Part shown: positions 18,371-27,623 of the stretch, piece by piece
Layout of the letters: each line of letters opens with the position of its first letter
Position numbering within the stretch: the stretch's first letter is position 1
NCBI GenBank assembly: GCA_963803265.1
Contig: CAWDLZ010000002.1
Location: 62,001 to 126,000, forward strand
Length of the DNA stretch: 64,000 nucleotides
Direction of reading: 5' to 3'
DNA from: CAIKMD01 sp963803265
GTDB taxonomy: Bacteria > Pseudomonadota > Alphaproteobacteria > ATCC43930 > CGMCC-115725
Made by a program: the position numbers and the translations under genes
The notes under the pieces: model-generated
Seen by the model: the letters and a program-made list of their open reading frames with translations, nothing else
Databases searched by the model: none
Told to the model about the DNA's origin: nothing

Positions 18371-19712
18371 ATGAACAAAGATAACCTCCTGCCGTTTTCC
18401 CTGCCAGCGATTTGCCGCAAGAAAGTGAGCGTAGCTTTCGACGGCGGGATGCTGTCGTCGGATGCGGGCGTGCTGCTGCTGCGCGGGGTCGAGCGGCATC
18501 TGGGCGTTGCAGCGCGCCTCGCGACCTGCCTGAAGGATCGCCGTGATTCCGATCGCATCGATCACACGGTCGAGGAGATGCTGCGGCTTCGGATGTTTGC
18601 GATCGCGGCGGGGTACGAGGACGCCAACGACTGCAACAAACTGCGGGACGACCCGGTATTCAAGATGGCGGTGGGCCGAGCACCGGGAAGCGGCGAGGCG
18701 CTGTGCGCGCAACCGACCATGTCGCGGTTGGAGAATGCGCCGTCGCGGATCGAGATCGCGCGACTGATGCTGGCGCTGGTGGATCAGTTCTGTGCCAGTT
18801 ACGCGCGGGCGCCGGCTTCGATTATTCTCGACATCGACGACACCTTCGACGCGGTGCATGGCCGGCAGCAGTTATCGCTGTTCAACGCGCATTACGACGA
18901 ACGCTGCTTCCTGCCGATCCATATCTACGAGGGGACGAGCGGCAAGCCCGTTGCCGTCATCCTGCGCAGCGGCAAGACGCCGGGCGGGATCGAAGTGCGC
19001 ACGATCCTGAAGCATGTCATTGCCCGCATTCGCCGGCACTGGCCGAAGGTCGACATCCTGGTGCGCGGTGACAGCCACTACGGTCGAGTCAAGGCGATGG
19101 ATTGGTGCGAAGCCAATGGGATTGGCTACATCTTCGGCTTCGGCGGCAACCCGGTGCTCGCCGGCATGATCCGGTCGGTTGCCGACGCGGTGTGCGTCGA
19201 GCGCGCGGTGACCGGAACCGAGAAGCTGCGCCGCTGGAGCGACGCTGCGTTACGGCGCCAAGAGTTGGCAAAGACAGCGCCGTGTCGTCGCCCGGATCGA
19301 GGCGACGAAGCTCGGCCTCGATGTCCGTTACGTCGTCACCTCGCTCAAGGGCAGCGCCAAGCATCTCTATGAGACAGTCTACTGTGGCCGCGGCCAAGCG
19401 GAGAACTTCATCAAGCTACACAAGGCCCAGCTCGCCTCGGATCGTACGTCGTGCCGTGACCCGCGGGCCAATCAGATGCGCCTCATCCTGCACACGGCGG
19501 CTTATTGGCTGCTTCTCACTCTGCGCGCTGCCGCGCCCAAGCGTTCCTCTTGGAGAACGGCCGAGTTCACGACGCTGCGATTGCGGCTGATCAAGATCGC
19601 CGCCCGCGTCGTCGAGGGCGCCGCTCGAATTCGCCTCTGGCTGCCGACAGCTTGCCCGGACGCAGCGATCTTCCGGCTGCTCGCCGGCCGCTTCGCCGCT
19701 GCGGGACCATGA
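18371..19712 (+). CDS. IS1380-family transposase (one frameshift)
   Basis: A 446-aa transposase after correction. It opens NLLPFSLPAICRKKV and contains DGGMLSSDAGVLLLR, the catalytic Asp in ILDIDDTFDAVHG, RGDSHYGRVKAMDWCE with the second Asp, and C-terminal GRGQAENFIKLHKAQL carrying the Glu. Frames change near 19250, where an extra T separates WSDAA from YGAKSWQRQRRVV; removing it gives 447 codons. Terminal inverted repeats could not be identified, so the element boundaries are not given. It runs opposite to the surrounding trp genes. Confidence 0.85.
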
Positions 19713-20005
19713 CCCACGGGGCGATGTGCCCCGCCGAACCCTTCCCGCAACCTCCAGCCCTCGACCCAATAAAATCCCGATCAGCGTCGTAACGAACGCG
19801 ATGGATCAGCCTTGTCACACTTCAAAAGAATCGTGGTGCGCCGAAAATCGCGCTACGCTCGTGAATACAAACGGCTAGCTCACCGCGCGGCTGCAAAGGA
19901 TAAAGAGGCATAGGGCATTCTTGTAATGTACATGCTTACATTTGTCAAGCGCGAAATTGGGCACCGGCGCTCAAGTGGATCTGCGCACCTCTCAAACACC
20001 ACCCG
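19713..20005. other. Non-coding stretch between IS1380 transposase and trpF
   Basis: About 290 bp without a supported gene. It presumably contains the right end of the IS1380 element and the right junction of the insert; the last part (19900-19960) is AT-rich. I could not match it to a repeat at the left side near 18250-18370. Confidence 0.4.
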
Positions 20006-20653
20006 CTAAAGCGCCCGCGCTCGCGCCAGGAACGCCCGGATTTTCGCCGGATCCTTTTCGCCGGGGCGGCGCTCGACGCCCGAGGACACATCGAGCGTCC
20101 CGGCGCGCGAAATCCGGGCCGCCTCGGCCAAATTATCGACGGTGAGCCCGCCCGACAGCATCCAGGGCAGCGGCCAGGTCTTCCGGCGCAGCAATTCCCA
20201 ATCGAAGGCGAGGGCGTTGCCGCCGGGCAGCGCGCCCTCGCGGTCGCGCGGCGGCTTGGCGTCGAACATCAGCCAGTCGGCGACCCCGAAATAGCGGCTG
20301 GCGCCTTGCAGATCGAGCTCGCCCTCGACCTTGATCGCCTTCATCACCTTGCGGCGAAAGCGCTGTTTGATCGCGCCGAGGCGGTCGGGCGTCTCGCTGC
20401 CGTGAAATTGCAGCAGATCGAGCGGCACTTTCGCCACCACCTCGGCAAGCGCCGCATCGTCGGGATCGACGAACACGCCGACGCGGGCGATCCCGGGCGC
20501 GACACCGGGCGCGAGCGCCGCCGCTTGCTCCGCGGTCAGGCTGCGCGGGCTCGGCGGATAGAACACGAAGCCGACGAAGCTCGCGCCGCCGGCGACCGCG
20601 GCCGCCACCGCCTCGGCGCTGTCGAGGCCGCAGATTTTAACCGCGACGCTCAT
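20006..20653 (-). CDS. trpF: Phosphoribosylanthranilate isomerase
   Basis: A 215-aa TIM-barrel enzyme catalysing the Amadori rearrangement in tryptophan synthesis. The N-terminus VKICGLDSAE carries the catalytic Cys; FVFYPPSPR, VGVFVDP, LLQFHGSE with the conserved Gln-Phe-His-Gly, and the C-terminal LSGGLTVDN and DVSSGVE phosphate-binding motifs follow. ATG 20653 overlaps the pyrF stop (ATGA). It ends the right arm of the interrupted trpF-trpB-trpA series. Confidence 0.95.
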   Translation of the reverse strand: MSVAVKICGLDSAEAVAAAVAGGASFVGFVFYPPSPRSLTAEQAAALAPGVAPGIARVGVFVDPDDAALAEVVAKVPLDLLQFHGSETPDRLGAIKQRFRRKVMKAIKVEGELDLQGASRYFGVADWLMFDAKPPRDREGALPGGNALAFDWELLRRKTWPLPWMLSGGLTVDNLAEAARISRAGTLDVSSGVERRPGEKDPAKIRAFLARARAL

Positions 20654-21336
20654 GCGATCTCGGCCAGAATCGCGCGCGCCGCCGCCGCGGGGTCCGGCGC
20701 CGCGGTGATCGGACGGCCGATGACGAGGTAATCGGCGCCGGCTGCGATCGCCTCGCGCGGCGTCTGGCTTCGCTTCTGATCGCCCAGCGCCGCGCCCGCC
20801 GGGCGGATGCCGGGCACGACCAGCAGGAAACTCGGCCCGCAAGCCGCGCGCAGCAGCGCCACTTCATGGGGCGAGCATATGACGCCGTCGAGGCCGCTCG
20901 CCTTGGCCAGGAGCGCCAAGCGCCGGACCTGCTCGGCAACCGGCCCGCTCTGTCCGATCGCGGCGAGATCGCCGTCATCGAGGCTGGTCAGCACGGTAAC
21001 GCCAAGCAGCTTCGTGCGCCGGCTCGCGCGCGCCTCGGCGGCGGCGCGCATCATCGCCGCGCCGCCGGCGGCGTGAAGGGTCAGGAAAGACGGGTCGAGC
21101 GCCAGCGCGGCGCGCACCGCGCCCGCCACCGTGTTCGGGATGTCGTGCAGCTTGAGGTCGAGAAACAGGTTGGCCTGGCCCAAGGCGGCCTTGCGCACGC
21201 CATCGGGCCCGTGCGCGGCGAAGAATTCGAGGCCGAGCTTGACCCCGGCGACAGCGCCGGCGGTGGCGGCGATGAGCGAAGCGGCCCGGCTCATCTCGGC
21301 CGTATCGATCGCGCATAGGATCGGGTTCTCGGTCAT
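20650..21336 (-). CDS. pyrF: Orotidine 5'-phosphate decarboxylase
   Basis: A 228-aa decarboxylase that makes UMP. The catalytic Asp-Lys-Asp array is in FLDLKLHDIPNTV; other motifs are AIDT at residue 9 region, VKLGLEFF, TVLTS, and VVPGIRP with IGRPI near the end. Its stop overlaps the trpF start. A 30-bp gap separates it from the LapA-family gene upstream. Confidence 0.95.
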   Translation of the reverse strand: MTENPILCAIDTAEMSRAASLIAATAGAVAGVKLGLEFFAAHGPDGVRKAALGQANLFLDLKLHDIPNTVAGAVRAALALDPSFLTLHAAGGAAMMRAAAEARASRRTKLLGVTVLTSLDDGDLAAIGQSGPVAEQVRRLALLAKASGLDGVICSPHEVALLRAACGPSFLLVVPGIRPAGAALGDQKRSQTPREAIAAGADYLVIGRPITAAPDPAAAARAILAEIA

Positions 21337-21366
21337 GACCCGGAGTATCGCGCCCGAACGGGCTCG

Positions 21367-21687
21367 TCAATCGCGGGCGATCGCCTTGACGGGCGGCTTC
21401 AACTCCGCGGCGGCGGGCATTTTTGCGGCCAGCTCGCTCTCCAATCCTGCGATCTTGCGTTCGAGCGCCCGGGCCTTCCGTCGCCAGTGCCGGCCATTGA
21501 TCCAGGCGACCAACTCGCCGACGAGGAAGCCGAGCAAGAGCGCGACCAGCGCGATCAGATAGAGCGGCGCTTCGACCGCGACCGGCAGCGGCCAGAAATT
21601 CAGCGCGACCGTGCCGCGATTGGCGACGGCGAAGACGATAAGAACGAGCGCCAGCGCCGCCGTGACCAGCCAACGAATCAGTTTCAT
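21367..21687 (-). CDS. lapA: LapA-domain (DUF1049) membrane protein
   Basis: A 106-aa protein with two membrane segments (about residues 4-22, WLVTAALALVLIVFAVAN, and about 42-62, LYLIALVALLLGFLVGEL) and a cytoplasmic coiled-coil tail (WRRKARALERKIAGLESELA). The NRGTVALNFWPLP loop is the family signature. In enterobacteria LapA helps control LpxC turnover and LPS level with LapB; no lapB is present here. Position between ihfB and pyrF is conserved in alphaproteobacteria. Confidence 0.82.
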   Translation of the reverse strand: MKLIRWLVTAALALVLIVFAVANRGTVALNFWPLPVAVEAPLYLIALVALLLGFLVGELVAWINGRHWRRKARALERKIAGLESELAAKMPAAAELKPPVKAIARD

Positions 21688-21744
21688 GTTTTTTCCGCTG
21701 GTGCGACCTGGGTTGGCGGGCGGCAGGTCGCGCGACCGAGAAAA

Positions 21745-22029
21745 TCAGGTCCCGCTATTGAGGCGCGCGCGCATTTCCTTGCCGGTCTTGAAGAATGGGA
21801 TGTGCTTCTCCTCGACCCGCACGCTCTCGCCGGTGCGCGGATTGCGCCCGAGCCTTGCCTCGCGGCGCTTGACCGAAAACGCGCCAAAGCCCCGCAATTC
21901 GACGCGGTCGCCACGCGACAAGGCATTCGACACCTCGTCGAAAATGGTCGCGACGATGCGCTCGACGTCACGCTGATAGAGATGAGGATTGCGCTCGGCG
22001 AGGCGTTGGATCAGCTCGGATTTGGTCAT
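21745..22029 (-). CDS. ihfB: Integration host factor beta subunit
   Basis: A 94-aa histone-like DNA-bending protein. It starts MTKSELIQRLAERNPHL and has the conserved DRVELRGFGAFSVKRR with the beta-arm proline in GRNPRTGE, then VEEKHIPFFKTGKEMR. Placement directly downstream of rpsA is the classic order for ihfB rather than hupB or ihfA. Confidence 0.95.
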   Translation of the reverse strand: MTKSELIQRLAERNPHLYQRDVERIVATIFDEVSNALSRGDRVELRGFGAFSVKRREARLGRNPRTGESVRVEEKHIPFFKTGKEMRARLNSGT

Positions 22030-22105
22030 TGCCACGGTCTGTCCAAGGCGTGGTGTGCTCGGTTGGCAAGCAGCCTGCCAAACCGAGCCGCACCCGTCAA
22101 GCCGC

Positions 22106-23826
22106 TCACTTATCGTCCTTTTCCACCTTCTCGCCGCGTGCGCGGTTGATCGCCGCGCCCAGGATGTCGCCGAGACTCGCGCCGCTGTCGGACGAGCCGT
22201 ATTCGGCCATCGCTTTTTTCTCCTCGTCGATCTCGCGCGCCTTGATCGACAATGTCGCCTTGTGGCTGGCGCGATCGAGCGCGGTGATCTTGGCGTCGAG
22301 CTTTTCCCCGACGGCAAAGCGGTCCACGCGCTGCTCGGCGCGGTCGCGCGACAGCTCGGCCTTGCGGATGAAGCCGGGCAGGCCGCCCGCCAACTCGACC
22401 TCGATGCCGCCTTCGGTGACAGCGGTAACCGCACAGGTGACGACATCGCCCTTCTTGACGGTGGCGACGCTGGCCTCGAGCGGGTTGGCGGCAAGCTGCT
22501 TGATGCCGAGGCTGATGCGCTCTTTCTCGACATCGACGTCGAGCACGCGCACCCTGACCATGTCGCCCTTGTTGTAATCGGCGATGGCCTGCTCGCCCGG
22601 CCGCTTCCAGTCGAGGTCCGAGAGATGGACCATGCCGTCGATGTCGCCGGGCAGGCCGATGAACAGGCCGAACTCGGTGATGTTCTTGATCTCGCCTTCG
22701 AGCTCGGTGTCGACCGGATATTTCTCGATGAAGCTCGCCCATGGATTGGGCATACACTGTTTCAGGCCGAGGCTGATGCGGCGCTTTTGCGGATCGACGT
22801 CGAGCACCTGGACCTCGACCTCTTGGCTGGTCGCCACGATCTTGCCGGGATGGACGTTCTTCTTGGTCCAGCTCATTTCCGAGACATGGACGAGGCCTTC
22901 GACGCCGGGCTCCAGCTCGACGAAGGCGCCGTAATCGGTGATGTTCGTGACGCGGCCCTTGAAGCGCGCCCCGGCCGGGTATTTGAGCTCGACGCCTTCC
23001 CACGGATCGGCTTCGAGCTGTTTCATGCCGAGCGAGATGCGCTGCGTCTCGGGGTTGAAGCGGATGACCTGCACCTTGACGTTTTGGCCGATATGGAGCG
23101 CCTCGGACGGGTGGTTGATGCGCCGCCAGGCGATGTCGGTGACATGCAGGAGACCGTCAACGCCGCCCAGATCGACGAAGGCGCCGTAATCGGTGATGTT
23201 CTTGACGACGCCTTGGAGGATCTGACCCTCCTTCAAGGAGGCCACCAGCTCCGAGCGCTGCTCGGCACGGCTTTCCTCGAGGACGGCGCGGCGCGACACT
23301 ACGATGTTGCCGCGCGATCGGTCCATCTTAAGGATCTGGAAGGGTTGCGGCGTACCCAGGAGCGGGGTGATGTCGCGCACCGGGCGGATATCGACCTGAC
23401 TGCCCGGCAGGAACGCGACCGCGCCCGAGAGATCGACGGTGAAGCCGCCCTTGACGCGGCCGAAGATCACGCCGGTGACGCGCTCCTGCGCCTGGAAGTT
23501 CTTCTCCAAGAGGGTCCAAGCTTCCTCGCGCCGCGCCTTCTCGCGCGACAGCTGCGCCTCGCCGTTCTTGTCTTCCATCCGCTCGAGATAGACCTCGACC
23601 GTGTCGCCGGGCTTGATCTCGGCGGGGTGGCCGGGGGTGGCGAATTCCTTGAGCGCCACGCGCCCTTCGGACTTCAAGCCGACATCGATCAGGACGGTGT
23701 CGTTTTCGATAGTCAGAACCCGGCCCTTGACCACGGTCCCTTCGAACCCGACGCGGTTCCGAGCAATTCATCCAGCAACGCGGCAAAGCTTTCCTTGCCT
23801 TGCACGGCCTCCTGAGCAACAGCCAT
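22106..23826 (-). CDS. rpsA: 30S ribosomal protein S1 (one frameshift)
   Basis: Six-S1-domain mRNA-binding protein of about 573 aa after correction. Repeats with GxVxxITDYGAFVELGG... spacing can be followed along the chain, e.g. GVVKNITDYGAFVDLGGV, VTNITDYGAFVELEPG and IKNITEFGLFIGLPG. The N-terminal 20 residues (MAVAQEAVQGKESFAALLDE) are in a different frame from the rest; they meet near 23762 at LLGT / RVGFEGTVVKG, explained by one C missing from a CCC run. ATG 23826. Followed by ihfB. Confidence 0.92.
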
Positions 23827-23840
23827 CCGATCTCCCAAGC

Positions 23841-24590
23841 CTACCCCGAAATTTCCGTCATGGGTGCCGCCGGGGGAAGCAGCTTGCCACGGGCCGCCGG
23901 CGATCTCGGGCGCGGCGGCGTTAGCCCGTCATCCTGCAGCCTCAGCGCGGCGTGGCTCCCGAGCTTCGTGGCGATGAGGTCGGCGGCCTTTGCAAAGGCG
24001 GCGTCGGCATCGAGCGCCGTGGTATCGAGCTCCAACGCGTCTGCCGCCCGCCGCAAGGGCGCCGTCAGACGCTCCTGGTCGCGGGCATCGCGTTGCTCGA
24101 CGTCCTGCAGAACGCGCTGGTATATAGCCTTGACGCCGCTTTCCTGCAACTCTTTGAATCGCCTCGTGGCTCTGGCCTGGGCGCTGGCCGTGACATAGAG
24201 CTTGATCTCGGCCTCGGGGCAGACCACCGTGCCGATGTCGCGGCCGTCGAGCACCGCGCCGGCGCAGCCCGCCGGAGGGTGCCGAGCGAAGTCGCGCTGA
24301 AATGCCAGCAGCGCCCTCCGCACCTCGGGGATCGAAGCGACCACCGAGGCGGCCGCGGAAACCCGCTCTTCGCGCAGCCGCGGATCGGCCAGATCGGCCG
24401 CCGTGACCCGTTTGGCGGCGGCCTCGGCCGCGATCGGGTCGGCTGGGTCGCCGCCGCTGTCGAGCGCCTTGAGTGCGGTGGCACGATAGAGGCCGCCGGT
24501 TTCGAGGACCGCGAGTCCGTAACGCTTGGCCAGCCGCCGCGCCAGCGTGCCCTTGCCCGAGGCCGCCGGCCCATCGATCGCGATAATCAC
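23841..24590 (-). CDS. cmk: Cytidylate kinase
   Basis: A 249-aa NMP kinase phosphorylating CMP and dCMP. The P-loop is GPAASGKGT at residues 7-15; LETGGLYRATAL and LDGRDIGTVVCPEAEIKLYV are family motifs, with RRFKEL in the lid. Start is GTG 24590, overlapping the aroA stop as GTGA. Extends about 30 residues beyond the conserved domain in a Pro/Arg-rich tail. Confidence 0.93.
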   Translation of the reverse strand: MIIAIDGPAASGKGTLARRLAKRYGLAVLETGGLYRATALKALDSGGDPADPIAAEAAAKRVTAADLADPRLREERVSAAASVVASIPEVRRALLAFQRDFARHPPAGCAGAVLDGRDIGTVVCPEAEIKLYVTASAQARATRRFKELQESGVKAIYQRVLQDVEQRDARDQERLTAPLRRAADALELDTTALDADAAFAKAADLIATKLGSHAALRLQDDGLTPPRPRSPAARGKLLPPAAPMTEISG

Positions 24591-25933
24591 GATGGCGCCG
24601 GGGCGATCGCGCCGCCCAGGCCGTTGATCAGCGCGACGAACCCGGGAAAGCTGGTAGCGATGGTGGCGCCATCGTCGATCCGCACCGGGCGGCGCGCGGC
24701 CATGCCGAGGACGAGGAAAGCCATCGCGATGCGGTGGTCGAGCGCGGCTGCGACCGCGGCGCCGCCCACTGGCCGGTCGCCATTGCCGGTGACGACGAGG
24801 GTGTCTCCGTCGATCTCGGCGACGACGCCGCAATCGGTCAGGCCCTGGGCGATGGCGGCGAGGCGGTCGCTTTCCTTGACGCGCAGCTCGGCCAGCCCGT
24901 GCATCACCGTGCGGCCGGTGGCGAAGGCCGCGGCGACGGCGAGGATCGGATATTCGTCGATCATGCTGGGCGCGCGCTCGGCCGGGACGGTGACGCCCTT
25001 GAGGGAAGAGGCGCGGATGGCGAGGTCGGCCACCGCCTCGCCGCCCTCGATGCGCCGGTTGTCGAAGGCGATGTCGGCGCCCATCTCGATCAGCGTGTCG
25101 AACAGCCCGGCGCGCAGCGGATTGATGCCGACGGCTTCGATCGCGATGTCCGAGCGCGGCAGCAGCAAGGCGGCCACCGCCGCAAATGCCGCCGAGGACG
25201 GATCGCCGGGAATGGCGAGATCGGCCGCTTTCAGCTCGGGCTGGCCGGTCACGGTCACGCGCCGGCCGCCTTCATTGGTCGGTTGGGATGCGACCGTCGC
25301 GCCGAAGTGCCGCATCAGATTTTCGGTGTGATCGCGCGACGCCAAGGGCTCGATCACGGTGGTCTCTCCCGGCGCCGAGAGGCCGGCCAGCAGGATCGCC
25401 GATTTCACCTGCGCCGAGGCCACCGGCGTCGCATAGGTCAGTGGCAAAGGCTCGGCCGCGCCGGTAATGGCGAGCGGCATGCGCCCGTTTTCGCGCGCGA
25501 CGATCTTCGCTCCCATGCGTTGCAAAGGCTCGGTCACGCGCGCCATCGGGCGCCGGCACAAAGAAGCGTCGCCGGTGAAAAAGGCGGTGAGGTCATGGCC
25601 CGCGACCACGCCCATCAAGAGCCGTGCGCCGGTACCGGAATTACCGAGATCGAGCAGGCGCTCGGGCTCTTGCAAGCCGCCGAGCCCGACGCCATCTATC
25701 GCCCACGCGCCGTCCGGGTCGCGCGAAACTGCGGCGCCGAGCGCGCGCATCGCGCCGGCCGTGCACAGCACATCCTCGCCTTCCAAAAGCCCGGCGATGC
25801 GCGTGCGGCCGACCGCGAGCCCGCCCAGGATGAGCGCGCGGTGCGAGATCGACTTGTCGCCCGGCACGCGGCAGCGTCCGCTCAACGGGCCGGCGGTTCC
25901 GGAGGACAACGGAGTGGCGGATGTTCTTGACAT
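24587..25933 (-). CDS. aroA: 3-phosphoshikimate 1-carboxyvinyltransferase (EPSP synthase)
   Basis: A 448-aa enzyme of the shikimate pathway. The start ATG 25933 (MSRTSATPLSSG) fits family length; the frame is open further upstream. Motifs are VPGDKSISHRALILG, LDLGNSGTGARLLMG (PEP-binding Gly stretch), GDASLCRRPM, and RVKESDRLAA near residue 345. The LGNSGTGARL with Ala in place of the second Gly of the class I motif resembles the class II type. First gene of the aroA-cmk-rpsA-ihfB series. Confidence 0.95.
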   Translation of the reverse strand: MSRTSATPLSSGTAGPLSGRCRVPGDKSISHRALILGGLAVGRTRIAGLLEGEDVLCTAGAMRALGAAVSRDPDGAWAIDGVGLGGLQEPERLLDLGNSGTGARLLMGVVAGHDLTAFFTGDASLCRRPMARVTEPLQRMGAKIVARENGRMPLAITGAAEPLPLTYATPVASAQVKSAILLAGLSAPGETTVIEPLASRDHTENLMRHFGATVASQPTNEGGRRVTVTGQPELKAADLAIPGDPSSAAFAAVAALLLPRSDIAIEAVGINPLRAGLFDTLIEMGADIAFDNRRIEGGEAVADLAIRASSLKGVTVPAERAPSMIDEYPILAVAAAFATGRTVMHGLAELRVKESDRLAAIAQGLTDCGVVAEIDGDTLVVTGNGDRPVGGAAVAAALDHRIAMAFLVLGMAARRPVRIDDGATIATSFPGFVALINGLGGAIAPAPS

Positions 25934-26082
25934 GAGCGGACAAGTCTCTACCACATGGCGGCATAGGGGCAACAGCCATGGCGGGCGGCGCGTCATTTTG
26001 CTTTTGACAGCGGCGTCGCGGCGTGGCAATTGGCCGATGAGGGTGGCGCGCCAGAATGCGCCTAACCGAGACGGAGACGGTT

Positions 26083-26499
26083 GTGGCTAAGGCGGAATGG
26101 GGAACCAAGCGTCTGTGCCCGAATTGCGGCACGCGCTATTACGACATGCGCCACGATCCGATCGTGTGTCCGCGCTGCGGCGCGGCGTTCGATCCCGAGG
26201 CTTTGTTGAAGACGCGACGCACGCGCGCGGCGGCGCCCGCGGCCGCGGTTGCGCTGCCCGCGGCCGAGGAGGAGATCGAGCCCGATCTCGGCGCCGAGGA
26301 GGCGGCGATCGGCGGCGATGTCGGCCCGGTCTTGCCGATCGAAGCCGGCACCGAAGAGGGCGAAGAGGCCGAGGACGAGGAGGCCAAGGAAGAAGAAGAA
26401 GAAGAAGAGGAAGAAGTCATCGAAGACGCCTCGGAGCTGGGCGAGGACGAGGATGACATGGCCGAGGTGATCGAGAACGTCGACGAGGAAGAGGAATAG
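26083..26499 (+). CDS. FYDLN-acid family zinc-ribbon protein
   Basis: A protein of 138 aa with an N-terminal zinc ribbon (CPNCG near residues 11-15 and CPRCG near 28-32, around RYYDMRHDPIV) and a long acidic tail of Glu/Asp runs. The variant YYDM replaces the FYDLN that names the family. GTG 26083 (MAKAEWGTKRLC) with GGAGACGG upstream fits the family start; an in-frame ATG 27 bp earlier is possible. Function unknown; found widely in alphaproteobacteria. It faces away from aroA and precedes tRNA-Ala by 23 bp. Confidence 0.85.
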   Translation: MAKAEWGTKRLCPNCGTRYYDMRHDPIVCPRCGAAFDPEALLKTRRTRAAAPAAAVALPAAEEEIEPDLGAEEAAIGGDVGPVLPIEAGTEEGEEAEDEEAKEEEEEEEEEVIEDASELGEDEDDMAEVIENVDEEEE

Positions 26500-26522
26500 C
26501 GTCCGCACCGGCGCGAAGGGAC

Positions 26523-26598
<76 letters not shown>

Positions 26599-26606
26599 GA
26601 TAGCAA

Positions 26607-26638
26607 GAAGGGCCCGGCCGGAAACGGTTGGGCCCTTC
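26607..26638 (+). terminator. Intrinsic terminator after tRNA-Ala
   Basis: GAAGGGCCC (26607-26615) pairs perfectly with GGGCCCTTC (26630-26638); inner GGCCG/CGGTT pairs extend the stem to 14 bp around a GAAA loop. It also lies just downstream of the minus-strand binding-protein genes, so it may serve both directions. Confidence 0.75.
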
Positions 26639-26663
26639 CTCTATAACGTCTCCCTCCGTCCGC

Positions 26664-27593
26664 TCAATTGAAAACGATGCGCGACGCGTCGAAGGGATGT
26701 TTCAGCAAGCCGACTTCCAGCAAGACGTCGGCCCAGAACTTCATATCCTGGTTAGTTTCCTCGATGGTTATGTCGGGCAGATCCTCGGTCGCGTAATGGA
26801 GCCATTTCTTCTCCACCTCGTGAGCCTGCGCCGGGTTCTTCACGATCCAAGCGATCGCCTCGCTGAGCGAAGCGCGGTAGGCGTTGACGGCTTGCCGGTG
26901 CGAACTGGCCCATGCGCGCGTCGCGGCGTAGGACGCGCCCAACACGTCGGGATTGACGGCCGACATGACGTCAACCGATCTCTGCGCCTGGCCGCTCGCC
27001 AGCACGCGCGACAGCATCGGCTCGAATTCGAACGCCGCGTCGAGCTGGCCGGATTGCAATCGATCGCCCATCTGGGCAAACGGCGCCTCGGCGATCGTTA
27101 GTTGGTCGAGCGACACCTTGCCGTCGAGCAGCCATTTCCGCAGGACCAGATCCATGGCGGCGCCGATGCCGGGGACGGCGATCGTCTTGCCCTTGAAGTC
27201 CGCGGGCACGGTCGCGACGAAGCCCTTGCGCGTGACAAGGCTGGTATGCGGATTGACCTTTTTGAGCCGTCCGACGGCAGCGACGGCCACGAGGTCGAGA
27301 CCGCCGTCATTCGCCAAGATAATGTTCGAGGGCGTCGTTTGTGCGATCGTCATGCTGCCGCCGACGAGCGCGGGCGGGGCGAGCGAACTGCTGTTCAGGG
27401 CGATCGCGGTCACGTCGAGGCCGTGCGCGGCGAAGATGCCGTTGTCCTGCGCGACGTAGACCGGGAGAAAATCCGAGGTGAGCCCGTAGCCGACCGTGAT
27501 CTTTGTCATTTCCTGGGCCGAGGCGCCGAGCGGCATCGCCGCCGCAACGGCCAGAGCCATCGCCGCGAGGGCGGATTTGGGTTTTGTCACCAT
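26664..27593 (-). CDS. ABC transporter substrate-binding protein (SsuA/NMT1-like), copy 1
   Basis: A 309-aa periplasmic binding protein with a Sec signal peptide (about residues 1-26, cleaved after ASA). The start of the mature protein carries LTSDFLPVYVAQDNGIFAAHG, the family's ligand-approach strand, then GGLDLVAVAAVG. It is the last of three tandem paralogues. A Shine-Dalgarno GGAGGAAGCC precedes ATG 27593. No permease or ATPase gene accompanies the trio. Ligand unknown; relatives bind sulfonates, nitrate, thiamine precursors or aromatic acids. Confidence 0.85.
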   Translation of the reverse strand: MVTKPKSALAAMALAVAAAMPLGASAQEMTKITVGYGLTSDFLPVYVAQDNGIFAAHGLDVTAIALNSSSLAPPALVGGSMTIAQTTPSNIILANDGGLDLVAVAAVGRLKKVNPHTSLVTRKGFVATVPADFKGKTIAVPGIGAAMDLVLRKWLLDGKVSLDQLTIAEAPFAQMGDRLQSGQLDAAFEFEPMLSRVLASGQAQRSVDVMSAVNPDVLGASYAATRAWASSHRQAVNAYRASLSEAIAWIVKNPAQAHEVEKKWLHYATEDLPDITIEETNQDMKFWADVLLEVGLLKHPFDASRIVFN

Positions 27594-27623
27594 GGCTTCC
27601 TCCGATTTGCGTGGTAATCCCGC

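Noticed and set aside
18250..19800. Inverted repeats of the IS1380 element
   Set aside because: Short partial matches such as GATTCT..TTG on both sides were too weak to set ends.
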